In this document: in pieces, positions 34,701-46,937 of the stretch | Layout of the letters: the number at the start of each line of letters is the position of its first letter | Position numbering within the stretch: position 1 is the stretch's first letter | Assembly: GCA_033439265.1 (NCBI GenBank) | Contig: JAVTVX010000002.1 | Coordinates: 14,969,674 to 15,033,673, forward strand | Length of the DNA: 64,000 bases | Reading direction: 5' to 3' | Source: Dillenia suffruticosa | Taxonomy: Eukaryota; Streptophyta; Magnoliopsida; Dilleniales; Dilleniaceae | Made by a program: the position numbers and the translations under genes | Notes under the pieces: generated by a model | Told to the model about the DNA's origin: nothing | Databases searched by the model: none | Seen by the model: only the letters and a program-made list of their open reading frames with translations

Positions 34701-37700
34701 CACCTCTTTCTAATTTTAGCACGAGCCCACCATTTAGTACTCGTCGTAATCATAATTTTCGATTAGTATAACCATGATTTGAGGTGGCCCTTTATTGTTT
34801 TTCTAATTAAGTAGTTGAATTCAGTACACGTTTCAAGATTTGAGGGATATTTTTTTTATTATTAGTTGGGTTGTGTCCAATCATTTAAATTGAATCTATG
34901 CTCTTATTTTAAGTCATTTATTTAAACATATATATAATCTTGGGGTAATGGGATCCTAGTGGGGTTACCTAGTGCACTCCTTGATCGAGGAACAAATCAT
35001 TATCATATCTTATGTGATTAAATTTTTACATTCTCTTTTTATTGTTTCCACGGTCAATTTTCTCAAATGGGTTGTGATTGTGAAAATTATTTGACGGCGA
35101 CGATAAGGAACGTGGGATCCTCAAAATAATTATCTATTATCAGTTTAATGAGAGATTTTTGTCTTTTTTTCAGGGGTATTAAGTAAGAAAAAAGAAATAG
35201 AGAAAAATGATCTTATTAGTTATCGTTTTTATGAAAATGAATCATCACGAAATCATTAAATTATTAGATTATTTTAAATAAATTTTAGATAGGATGTCTG
35301 AATTAGGGTAAAAGAACTTGTTATTGTCCGCTAGATGACAAAGGTGCCAGAAAATTATAAAATTGAAAAGAATGGGAAATAATAACATTGACCCACTCAC
35401 CATTGGAATAACTTCATTAGTAAGAAAGAAATGAAATGGAAGAACAAAGCAAAACAAAACTTATGTACTCCATTCTACCACCCTATATACACATAAACTA
35501 TTAGTAATACAAACTCCTAATGACATAATTGAGGATGAACCCTTCTCATGGTTTCACCATTGTAGATATTTGCAGACTGTTACCAAACTGCATTCCAAAT
35601 ATCATCAAGCAGGCAATATTAATGTTCTCTTTTGATCTAAAATCATGTTTACTAAGTCCATTAATTGAAGTATTATTAAAGGTGGAGTATTTACGCCTAC
35701 ATGCATGCAAAATAGTCAGAGGAGTTAGATAAAGTGAAGAGTTAAGCAGGTAAGACTATTTAATGAAGAGGTTAGGGGTGGGATAGTATAGGAATTTCAC
35801 AAGAGCAAAGGGGGAGAGTAATTATAATATTTTTTTTATTAATATTTGAATTTTATTTGATTAATTTAATTTAAATATCGTGAGATTTATTAAAGAGTTA
35901 ATTTTTTAAAATTTTATTTTTTTATTTTTATAATTTAAATTTAAAATTTATAATTAAGGGCGTAGAATATTATAAGACTATATTCATGGGAGTCGGATGA
36001 TTAATTATATATGTCATTCAGATACAATGGATTAGAAGGGGACCAGATTGCATGGAAACATGGAGAGAAAAGATGTAAATAATGATTCGTAGGTGCAGAT
36101 AAATTCGTCAAACTAGAAAATCAAGACCCACTCCCTCTCTTCTCGCGTGAACGAAGAACCTGTCCGCGAAAGAGAGAGGGGGCGGGGGGAGTCCTCTCTG
36201 ATTATTGAGCGGGCGAGTGATGAAAGAAGGTCGAGACAGAGAGATGATGGGGTGGAGAAGTTCAAATGATTGTGGGTGGAGTGAGTGTCGGGTCAAGCAG
36301 GGACAACATTACATGCTCATCTCTGTAATCTGCATGTTAGATAGAGAGAGAAAAAGGTTGAGAGAGAAAGTAGGGAGAGAAAAAGTATGGTGTGTGTATT
36401 GTTTGTATATGTGTGCGTATGTGTGTGCGTAAGGGTGTTGTGTGCGTAAGGGTGTTGTGTGAAGAAAGTGGGACCTACAAAAATGCAAGATGTGAGAGGG
36501 AGCACGTGTAGAAGCAGGGAAAGACATATAGGGAGGTGTTGGTCCACGTGAGGGTTCGACACCCAGGTTGTCTCCCTCACGCTTCTCTCATTTATTTCCC
36601 TTTCATCCCACGTGAACTCCACTCTCCCTTGTCTCCTTCCCCCCTCCCCCAGCCCACCCCTCTCTCTCTCTCTGTGCCCCAACCCCCTGCCCCGCCTCGC
36701 CTCGCCTCGCCTGGCCTCGCCTCGGATCCACGCTGCAGATACTCGCAACCCATCAAATTTTGGATTTTTCCTATGTCCGCGCATGGCATTATGTGCTTCT
36801 TTGGGTCTAAAATTTTCACCTAATCATTGTTCCACATTCAACATGTACAGTCTATATTCATGTAAATTTACAGTTGAAAAATAATATTCCCAAAAATGAA
36901 TTATATTTTAAATTGAGTGATGTTTAGTTTAGTCATGCACTTACAAAATTGATGTTATTAAATACCATTTTAATTCTAGTGTAAAGCTTTTGACCAATGA
37001 TATAAGAAAATAAATGACGTTATATAGAATGATATTCGCTTGAAAACATTAAAATTTAGAAAAATTCCCGATTTTCATGAAAAAGGTTTCAAAAATAGAT
37101 ATTGAAAAACGTTATGATTTATTGAAAAAAATATAATAATACTGGTTTTGTGGGAAACAATGATTTTTTTAAGCAAAATGACCGAATGTTACGACCATCT
37201 TTGTTCTCTCCTCTCTATTTTTCATTCTCTTGATGACTTTTTTTTTTTTTTAATTTATCATCTCTATCAATCAAGATCTGGTCTTATCACCCTCTTCTCT
37301 TCTCGATAACAATCAACTAGATAATGTCTTATTCGACCGATCGACAGGAGAGAAAAAATAAGAGATCATGAAGCAAAGAAAGAGGAGATGGGATAAGTGT
37401 GAGAGTAACTAGACATTCTAGTCATTACAGAATGAGTATTTTTTTTATTATTCTTTTACATGCATTCATGATAATTTGGTGATTGTTCTTAAAATTCTAG
37501 CTAATTTTTAATTCTTGAAATCATGATTTTCTATTAAAAATTTTGAACAAGCATGCTAATTACAATTATAAGATTGTAATAAAATGGGTCAATTTTTATT
37601 CTGCAATTGTCAAACAAATGAAAGTTTTCGACCCTTTTTGTTTACTTTTATAAGGAACCAATTTGTGTAGTGGGGTACCATTGTTATGCTTCTTGGCATG

Positions 37701-37827
37701 TTCATCAAAGTGTGTGCTCCTGCGCTTTTTTTAACCATGGTGCACAATTTTCTGTCAAAAGCTTCAAAAGTGGAAGCCATAAAAGAAAATGAAAAATAGA
37801 AAAATAGAGAGTGAACTTTGTCTCACC
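28757..37827. other. Long intergenic stretch; no gene supported
   Basis: Nine kilobases of mainly AT-rich DNA. It contains a 25-bp G/C-only block at 29451-29475, GA microsatellites at 29476-29501 and 33401-33419, several ACGT (G-box-like) motifs between 29.8 and 30.5 kb, and a strongly strand-biased GA/CT-rich block at 36.1-36.75 kb. The open frames in these blocks are low-complexity and lack family features, so I call no gene. Confidence 0.5.
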
Positions 37828-37844
37828 AACATTCTTACCATGAT

Positions 37845-38044
37845 ATCAATATTTGTCGGCGTAAGTGGGTGGACACTTTTATCTCTTAACTAGGTCAGGA
37901 GTTTAACTTCTCTTAAACACAAAAAAAAAACAATATTGAGAGATCTACTCTCAGTCGAGTTCTACAACGATCAATTCAGATTAGTCGGGATGAAACTACG
38001 GATACTGAGTGGTGACCAACCCAAGATAAAAAAAAAAAAAAAAA
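37845..38044 (+). mobile_element. SINE copy with perfect target-site duplication
   Basis: Plus-orientation copy (GTAAGTGGGTGG, CAGGAGTTTAACTTCTC, GATTAGTCGGGATGAAACTA, GGTGACCAACCC, A-tail). Flanked by the identical 17-bp repeat AACATTCTTACCATGAT at 37828-37844 and 38045-38061, so the insertion is probably young. Confidence 0.87.
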
Positions 38045-38061
38045 AACATTCTTACCATGAT

Positions 38062-41000
38062 GTAAAGAGTTCCACAACTGTTTGCCTTTTTCCTTTTACT
38101 CATCTCTATTTTTTTTGATAAAAAAGATAGGGTAAATTGGCTAGATTTGGATAATATTATTTGATATCCATGAAATTAAAAAAAAAAAAAAGCATTATCT
38201 CACTAAAAAATTTTAAATACTTATATTTTAATTTTAAATATTAATTAATTATTATAGTTATTATCATTTTTTGGACAAATTTCATAATTTTGCCCCCATT
38301 GACCGAGCAAGGACAAAGGAGAGAGATTGATGATGATGAATTTATGGGACTATGATAGAGGAGCAATATTCACCGTACACGTGGAGAATATGAAAGGAGG
38401 AGATGTGGGGGACCATTACAACCCAGACAGCATCATAACCATCAGTGATCTCAGTTGAGCTTTGTCAGACAGATCTATGCAGTTATAAGCCCAATAATTA
38501 CGCACCCCCACTTGCCATCCACGCGCTTCCCCTGGTCTCTGAACTCACGTCTCAAATCATTGTTTTGTAGTGCATAGTACACGCTGAGATTGAGAGTAAC
38601 TATGCTGCCTAAAGACGTAAAGGCAGTGCAGGGTACAGAAAAGGCTAACAAAGCGACGCTTTTGTCCTCCGGAGTGAACCCCCTCGTGGTAATCTAATGG
38701 GGAATTTTTTTTTTCCCTCTAATTATTATTATTTTTTAAAGATTAAGGAATATTCTTTTCGTTTTTTTAAGTTAAATAAAAAAAACATCGCCAAATGATT
38801 TGAGGCGAGTGTCTGAGTCCCATAAATATATATTTCATAAATATATATTTTATAATCGATAGATATTTAAAATTATATTTTAATTAATTTGATTTAAAAA
38901 TTATCAAACTTAATTTAGACAATTTAATCTTATATATAATTTATTATTTTTAAATTTTAAATTAATAAATAACATATCTTTAATTAATTTATATTTCAAT
39001 ACATTTTTCAAATTAGGATTTAAGCAACACTTTAAGAGGGTTTAAAATATTTGAGTTATAAAATAAAAGGTGCACGTGATATATTTTGGGTGACACAATT
39101 CTATTATAGTGTTATATAAAATAACTAATTGATGCAATAATTAAACTAATATGATAACATATTTTAGTTATTGTAAATTTGTTTTTAATTAAAAATATAA
39201 TATATTATTTTAATTAACATTTAATTGGTCAAGTAATTAAATATTAAATTTTAAATTCAAGTTTTATATATGAAAAAAATATTTTTAGAAAGAATTTTGT
39301 TTTAATTCAATTAAATTCAAAAAAAAATTTAATGTAATTAGTGATGATTTATAAAAAAAAATTATTTTATAACATATTACATATTACTATTTGTGGAAAA
39401 GTATTTGATATTTGAAATCAAAAAATATAAAATGTAAAGACTATGCAAGCAATTTTCACCCATATTTTTGCAGATAATGGCCAGTGGCGATGGTGGTGGG
39501 GTCAGCATGACGAGTGATAAGGATTATCTGTCTGTTCCAATCATAGCCCATCTACTCAAAACCACTGGTTGTGATTTGATGGCGGCTTCAGTGTACCCCC
39601 ATTCTCGATTTGGCCTCTTTTGGGTCCTCTTACTTTCACCTACGTTGCCCCCAAAAGCCTCATGGACAATGTGGGACCCTCGACGTAGCTCAGTGAGGAT
39701 TATTTGTGATGTGATTATATCATTTATGGCCGTTCGATCAACTGAGTCAGGTGCTATTGTCTCTGATGTGGGCCCTTTATTTGGAAGTGGCGTTTGACGG
39801 ATCTGATGTATCTTGCTTGGGTTGAGAATGACGCCGTTGGACGAAATTAATCTCAACCCATCAATCCATCTTGTGTGGACCAAATTTTATTTTAGGATAA
39901 TTGATTAGTCATACCCAATTCCTTAGTGCCCCATCTCTTTCTTTCTTAGTACTCAATGTTCATAGGTCATTTGAGGTTATCAAAGTATACCAACCTTAAA
40001 CGAATCTACTTTTTTTTTTTTTTTTTAAAATTAAGAATTTGTTTGTCTAATTGTATTTTAAAGAACTTATAAAATCTTAAAACCTATAAGTTCTAGAACT
40101 TGTCATGAACTATTTTAAGCAAACAGTCTAAAATGATGGAAATCAGTATTAGAATGACTTTTATCAAATGTTATATTGTTGCGATTGCGTCTAAGTTTTG
40201 AAAAAGTAATAAGAAATAAATTGCATGGAAGGAAAAAGAAAAGGGGGATTGCATGATTCAAGGTGGGGGTTTGAAATGAGGAGGGAGTATGTGCCCAAAT
40301 AAAGAAAGAATGGTGGTCGAGTAAATGTGAAAGTTGATTTTTGCAAGTGGGAACTGACATTTTTGGTCAAACCTCACCTAAAACACCTAAACATTTAGTC
40401 ATTTACTTTTAATTAACACCTCCTTAATGTACACATCTTTGATTTCAAGTACTAGGATGGAAGGAAGTAGCATTAACTTGCTTTTATAAATTCCCCATTA
40501 TTTCAAATAACGTTTTACAATCTCAAATTACAAACTAGAAATATAAAGACAAGTGTGAAGTGAACTTTATTTTTCTTTTCTTTTCTTTTTTTTTTTTCGT
40601 CTTTAGAATGTCTGGAATATTTATTATTTTTTAGGAAATTTTCTCAAATTAACTCATAATACCCAAAAAAGATATGAATATTTTTTAACCAAAATAGATT
40701 GTAATTAAACATATCTAATTTGAAATCTAAGTATTACTAAGAAAGAAAATGAAGTGAATGATTTGAAAATTTTCTATGTAATTTATATTAAGTGCAGAAA
40801 AATACCAAAATTATTGCCGAAATGAAAGACGGTAGAAAAATAACTGTGGCCGGGGAAAAATAAAAGAGGTAACAGTTATGGGGTCCCATAGTTGGTGACA
40901 GACACAGTAATTCAAGGTTTGAAACAGTCAGAAGGAAAGAAACTGTAAAAAGAAATAAAAATAATAATAAAAAAGGGTAAACGCTTGGGAGAGTAATGTA

Positions 41001-41197
41001 AACGCAAATGCAGTGGAAGTCAAACAAAGAAGATGTACTTATAAAAGTGGTTTGTTTCTGTGACTTTTTTGTGTTTTACTTTTTTACTGTGGTTAAGTTT
41101 GGAAATTACAAATCCAGGAGAAAAAACCAGAGTTAGGTAACATGGGAACAGAGCTATGATTGGGATAATAGCCACTCTCCTGACACAAGTCATCATT

Positions 41198-41200
<3 letters not shown>
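38062..41200. other. Intergenic DNA upstream of the HD-Zip gene
   Basis: AT-rich with A and T homopolymers. A more GC-rich patch at 39.46-39.89 kb holds open frames on both strands with no family resemblance; it might be a conserved regulatory block or an old insertion. No other feature seen. Confidence 0.45.
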
Positions 41201-41245
<45 letters not shown>

Positions 41246-41249
41246 AAAT
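41201..41249 (+). promoter_or_regulatory. (CT)21 repeat abutting the TATA box of the HD-Zip II gene
   Basis: A pure (CT)21 run at 41201-41242 leads directly into TATAAAA at 41243-41249, about 140 bp upstream of the ATG. Further short CT runs follow in the leader. This predicts a start site near 41275 and a ~110-nt 5' leader. Confidence 0.8.
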
Positions 41250-41386
41250 GCCTCCTTACCCCTACCATTTACCCTCAAGAGCTTCACACCCTTCAAAACC
41301 TCTCTTTCTCTCTCTCTTTCTATTAAATCTGTGAGGAGTGAAGAGATCTTTTTGCTGGTTTTCAGTTTTGAAGAAGAAACTGCAAA

Positions 41387-41575
41387 ATGATGGTTGAGAA
41401 AGAAGATTTAGGTTTGAGCTTAAGCTTGAGTAGTACTAACAGCTTTCAGGAAAGCAACAACACCAACAACACTCATGCTTCTTCTCTAAAGTTGAATCTT
41501 ATGTCTTCTCCCTTCAATCTTCAGAAGTGTTTATGGAATGATTCGTCCTTTCCGTCTTCCGGTACAATCTTTCCC

Positions 41576-41627
<52 letters not shown>

Positions 41628-42854
41628 CCTCCCTCCCCTCCTCTAGATCTGCATGGAGTTTGAGCTTAAAGATCTGCTTCATATTCATCAATTGAAAACG
41701 AAAAACCTTTTTTTTTCATTTTCTTTTTCTTTGATCGATTCCATCGAAAAAAAAAATCGAGTAACAGAAAAGGCCGATTTCTGTTAATGTAACGTCTTTT
41801 TGGCGCGGATGTGTGTAAAGCGCGACTTTCCCTTTTTCTTTTTTTGGGATTTTTAATATTCAAAGGGATCTGTGCTTTTAATTTCTCTAATAGATCTGAA
41901 GATTTTTAATGGTTCTTTACACAGATCGAGCTTCGGAGACATTGAGAAGCGAGACGAGATCGTTTCTTCGAGGAATCGACGTGAATCGGTTACCGTCGAA
42001 CGTAGATTGCGAAGATGAGGTCGGTGTTTCGTCTCCGAACAGCACGATCTCCAGCATGAGCGGAAAGCGAAGCGAGAGAGAGGCCATCGGAGACGATCAC
42101 GAGAACGAGCGAGCTTCTTCTCGAGGAATTAGCGACGAAGAGGATGGCGACGCTTCCAGGAAGAAGCTGAGACTCACCAAAGATCAGTCTGCAATTCTCG
42201 AAGAGAGCTTCAAAGAACACAACACTCTCAATCCTGTAAGTGCTTTGATTGTTTCTGTCAATTTTGGGAGACCTTTAGCGGCATTTTGGTGAATCTGATG
42301 GGAGTCTTCGGGGTTGATATTTGCAGAAACAAAAGCAGGCTCTGGCGAAGCAGTTGAATCTCCGTGCTCGACAGGTGGAGGTGTGGTTTCAGAACAGAAG
42401 GGCAAGGTAGGAGATCTACTACTCCAGATTCAAGGGTATTCTCGGAATTAGAAAGAAATTACAAGTTGAAATGACACTAATACCCTTATTATTTGGTCTT
42501 TTTTACAGGACGAAGTTGAAGCAGACAGAAGTTGATTGTGAGTTTTTGAAGAGATGCTGTGAGAATTTGACGGAAGAAAACAGGAGGTTACAAAAAGAGG
42601 TTCAAGAACTGAGGGCATTGAAACTGTCCCCACGATTTTACATGCAGATGACCCCACCAACCACCCTCACCATGTGTCCCTCGTGTGAGCGTGTCGCGGT
42701 CCCACCTACGGCCGTTTCGGGCTCCGCCGTAGAGCCACGGCCCACCCCAGCTCACCATCGGCCCGTGCTCATCAATCCGTGGGCCGCCGCGGCCTCCGCC
42801 ACACCCATCCCCCACCATAGGTCGCTGCTGGATGCCCTCCACCCTCGATCGTAA
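41387..42854 (+). CDS. HAT4: HD-Zip class II transcription factor, HAT4/ATHB-2 type (four exons)
   Basis: Exons 41387-41561, 41925-42235, 42327-42406 and 42509-42854 join in frame to a 303-residue protein; all introns are GT-AG. Residues ~7-13 (LGLSLSLS) form an EAR-type repressor motif. The central part has [10 protein letters not shown] and [11 protein letters not shown], shared with Arabidopsis ATHB-2/HAT4. The homeodomain spans ~137-193 with WFQNRR in helix 3. A leucine zipper follows directly (L202, L209, L216, L223), and CPSCE, the HD-Zip II redox motif, is at 245-249; the end is LHPRS. Known role of the family: nuclear dimeric repressors binding CAATNATTG-type sites, acting in shade avoidance and auxin-linked growth. 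HAT1/HAT2 are close relatives, but the N-terminal half matches HAT4 better. Intron 1 carries a long CT/CCCT microsatellite (41574-41642). Confidence 0.96.
41574..41642. repeat. CT-rich microsatellite in intron 1 of the HD-Zip gene
   Basis: Mostly (CT)n with CCCT/CCTC ends, starting a few bases after the splice donor at 41562. Together with the (CT)21 at the TATA box it brackets the first exon. Confidence 0.93.
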
Positions 42855-44164
42855 ATATAGGGCATTTTGGGAATCTAAAAGGTTTCCTGTGCTATTATGA
42901 GGAATTTGAACGAAGTTAAAAGGAATTAACAAGGTTTTATTTTAATTAGCGTACTCCGAGATTATTCTCAGGCTCCCGAAGTCAGAAGATATTGTCTGGT
43001 TTGATTGGAAATGATTTGGTGGGTCATAAATGTTTTGCAATATTGACCCATCTTCTCCGGAGTGAGTGAACCCCCTTTTTTTTTAGTCTTCTTTTGTTTT
43101 GTAGTAAGGGCAACAAACTTTGAATCATAGGAGGGGCAAGAAGTGAACGACCCTTTTGCCTTTGTAAAGTGCTTTTGTCTAATTATTAATTTATAATCGA
43201 AAGTTTTAAGGATCTTCTCGTCTCTGTCCTCCAATGTCTTCTTTTCCCATTTTCCTTTTCTTTTTCGCAGTTGAACAACATATTCCGAGAATGACTGCTA
43301 TGATGACGATGTGATTATTAAATAATAATTTAATAATTTTAAATTTTATTTATAGAGGTATCAACATTCATGAAGATCGTAAAATAAATCTCGTGGAAAA
43401 TAATTTTGATTATGTTTTTATTTTGTTACATATAAGATTTGATTTATCTATATCTTGATTTAGCCGATTTATTTTGAATTTATTTCACTTGGAATTGATT
43501 TTTAAATAATATCATGTGTATCATGGATGAATCGATGATCAAATTAATCGAAATATATGTGAGAATTCATGTCAATATATTTTTTTATCAATTTTAATCA
43601 AATTATTAATATATTTCAATAAATTTAAATAAAAGCATGTTAATATAAACTAACATTAATATAAATATTTGATCTGATTTTGATTTATAATATATTTTAT
43701 CTATTTAACATTACTTTTGATTGTTTTTTATAAGTAAAATTTGATTTATCTCATAAATTTGGTGTTACTTTTATAAATTTTTATAATTCTAAGTGAATTA
43801 GCTTTTGATCTTGGTTATAAAGGGTTCAGTTTATTTATATTATTGATCTTAATTCCGTTATTAATAACATTCGATTTATTTCACGTATTTAATATTATTA
43901 AAGAGATTTTATTAACATAGTTATATATGAAATTTGATTATTCTCTTGAATTCATCCTCATTATGTAAGAAGAATCTCATTGATTCGACTCTTTTCACTC
44001 TTAACTTGTGCTTGGACAGTTGGGATTTAGTGGGGACAAGTTACGGATTCTTTGTTGGAGTGTTGGGATTTTAGAATTTCATATTTGTCTTCAAATCATT
44101 GTGTTTGTGTTTGTAATCAGGGTTTATTATTATTATCGGGGCAACACTTGGGCCGTGCCAATTA
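42855..44164. other. 3' flank of the HD-Zip gene
   Basis: The first few hundred bases are presumably 3' UTR; I see no unique polyadenylation signal I would commit to. The rest is AT-rich with no gene. Confidence 0.4.
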
Positions 44165-44174
44165 GTGAAACTTT

Positions 44175-44370
44175 TTTTTTTCTTTTATTGAAGTAGAGTC
44201 ACCGCTTGATATCTAAGATTTTATCTTGATTAATTTAAATCGATTCACTATTAGACTCCCTTTTAGAAGGATCTTTCATTATAATTTTTTTCATTCCTAT
44301 ATCTACTCAAATTTGAGTATGATTAAGGGATCTTAACGCCCTTATTGTTGAACCAACTAAACGTTGGTCG
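44175..44370 (-). mobile_element. SINE copy with target-site duplication
   Basis: Minus-orientation copy (T run, GATTAATTTAAATCG, GAGTATGATTAAGGGATCTT, AACCAACTAAACGTTGGTCG) flanked by GTGAAACTTT at 44165-44174 and 44371-44380. It lies ~1.3 kb downstream of the HD-Zip gene. Confidence 0.8.
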
Positions 44371-44380
44371 GTGAAACTTT

Positions 44381-46876
44381 CTCTCCTTAGTTTCTGGAAT
44401 TGTTTAAGGTTATCTTGCTTTGCTTGTTTGAGGGCTTTGGTTTCTTCGACTGAACGAAATTTTGTATCTTAATGGTGGGAAATTTGGGAGCATAAATTAC
44501 TGAGATCATGAATGATTTGTTTAAGGAAGAAATCTTTGAACAATCCGCATATTATGCATGAACATGGGGAGCTTTTGGTTTGTCTGAAAGCGGCTAAGCA
44601 AATGATTATAGAAAAGAATTAAGCCGTTTGCCTTTCTCTATCACATTAGTGTTTTATGATTATGTTAATTAACTTGATAGATTCTTAAATCAGAGTTAGA
44701 AAATGAAAGTTAGATGAAAACAAGTAGTCAATGGCTGAATATAAATCTTGTGCTAAGAATTTCCTTGACAAGGCTCCCAATTGTATTTTTCTTTGTTTAT
44801 TATTTAAGTTGTGTGTGTTTTTAAATTATTCATACATTAAAGAACATTTGGTAGATTTCATGCTTATGTCAATTTTTTTTACTTGACTTGACTGCTGGTA
44901 TTTGAATTACCAGAGTAATTAGTATTGAAGAGTTTAATTCAGTGATAAAATTTTTCGATATTTATTTTTATATTTTTAATATTTAAATTCGAGATTTTTG
45001 TTACTAAACTCATAGAAGGGTGGAATAATTGTGAAGAATGACTTAGAGAGTGAGAGCCAATGTTTTCATACTAAAATTAGCGCGACTAACAATATCAAAT
45101 AAAATCTTTAAATCGAAAGATATAAAATTTCATAAAAAATTAATATATTTTAGCATCCGTCGTATGTACATTTTTAAAAAGTATTTATGTTAGACACGCG
45201 ACTATATGCGTTCAAACTAAAAAATTGTGTACCATAACATGTATCACCGAAATGATGAAGAGACAACGTTAGAACCACAAATTCTCATTCCGATAATGAA
45301 TGAATAAGAGGGGTAAGAAGGAATAACCAGAGATAGGGACCACGACCACAAAGGGGAGATAGGATAACATCCTGGGTGTTCTATGATCCACAATGATTGG
45401 ATCTTTTTAATTTGAAAACCTTGACATTGTTTTGTCTACTTTCATTTTTCAACTATATTCAAAAGCTGATCCAACAAAGGTTGATTTCTCAAGTTTTTTC
45501 AATGTGTATCATGAATTTTGTAGCTGAATTTCTATGGCTTGGAACTGTTAAGAAATGGGTCCCCCCCCCCAACCCCACTGTACCTATATCGAGTTGTCTA
45601 CTTCATGGGTTCCTTTTCTTTGCACCTGTGAATGTCTTGCACATTCGTTTGCAGGACCAATTAATGCCTCTTTTAAGTGACACAAAGGTCCAATTCAGTG
45701 AACTTGTCCCATAGATAACATGTGTGTTTGAACAGATTGCAAAGATGGCCGCCATGTCATTTTTTTCACATGGTTCTTACCAAAATGTGGGATAAGTTTG
45801 CACTTCATTTTGAAAATACTCTATCAACACTACGTTGAATCCTGAAAATGATATTTAAATTAATCAGTGGAAAATTCATTTCTCGTCAAACAATGTGCAA
45901 CTTCAAATTTTCATAGTTGCATTCCGAAACATTCAAGGTTTGCCAAGTGGCTTATAGATTTTATTTTTTATTACACGAAATTAGAATCCTGAATCACAGA
46001 ATTAGAAAAAAGGGTTGTGATCACTAAACTCTCACTCCCCTCGGAGACCAAATAGCTTATAGATTATTGTATACATTTGATACTAAGATCTATGCATAGG
46101 TTTAAGCTTGAGCTTGTCATTTAAACTTGAGTATTAAATTTGGTTGAACTTAAATCTCGAATTCAAGTTTTGAGAATAGAAAAACAAGTATTGACAGAGA
46201 CAAACTCTAAATGGGTCTCATGGTGATGAAAACGGATTAGTAGAGTAAATCGGATGTCGATTAATTAATACCATAAAAAAATTTGGTTCAATTCAGTTTG
46301 AAAAATTTTAAGATGGATTTAAACATTCTTATTAGAAACCTAATTTCATTTGAAAACTTCATACAAATTTCAGTTTACCTTGCGTTAGGTTGGGGATTGA
46401 GCCTAAGAATAGACTCAACCCTTTGTGGTTCAATTCAGCTTTTGTATTTTAATATTCTCTTTAATTCCGATCCTTACTCATATCTATATATTATGGCTAA
46501 GATGTGTACCATTATCATAAAGAAAAATGTAATAGAAGTTCAGCAATATTCATGGCTAAACTTGGGAAAGTGTTTTACCCTTTTCCTGTCCCCCATGTGT
46601 TTATATCACACCGTTTTCTTTAGCTTTAATAAGATTTTGGAGATTCCGCAAAGCCATTTGGGTTGGCTTTCACAATACAACAATGGAAGGTGAAGGAGCT
46701 CAAGAAACATAAACGTTGAAAGCAAGAAGAAGCTTCTAAATTATTTATGCTCAATCAATCGATCACCAGATCAAAACCGACGTAAAAGACAACAAAAAAC
46801 AACCAAAAACGAAGAAGTTCTTTCATTCATATAATGCAACACATGTTTTGTTAATTGTCGGGGATCACAAGGGGGG

Positions 46877-46937
<61 letters not shown>

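Noticed and set aside
36317-36823. Overlapping frames of 95-155 codons on both strands
   Set aside because: Low-complexity products of the GA/CT-rich block (Arg/Gly/Glu or Pro/Ser/Leu runs).
39468-39797. 109-codon plus-strand frame with a 119-codon frame antisense to it
   Set aside because: No family resemblance and no splice or promoter context; the two strands cannot both be coding, and the patch is simply more GC-rich.
45397-45714. 105-codon plus-strand frame
   Set aside because: Crosses a C homopolymer, has no domain and no gene-like surroundings.
46283-46693. 136-codon plus-strand frame
   Set aside because: Composition follows the AT-rich background and it matches no family I know.
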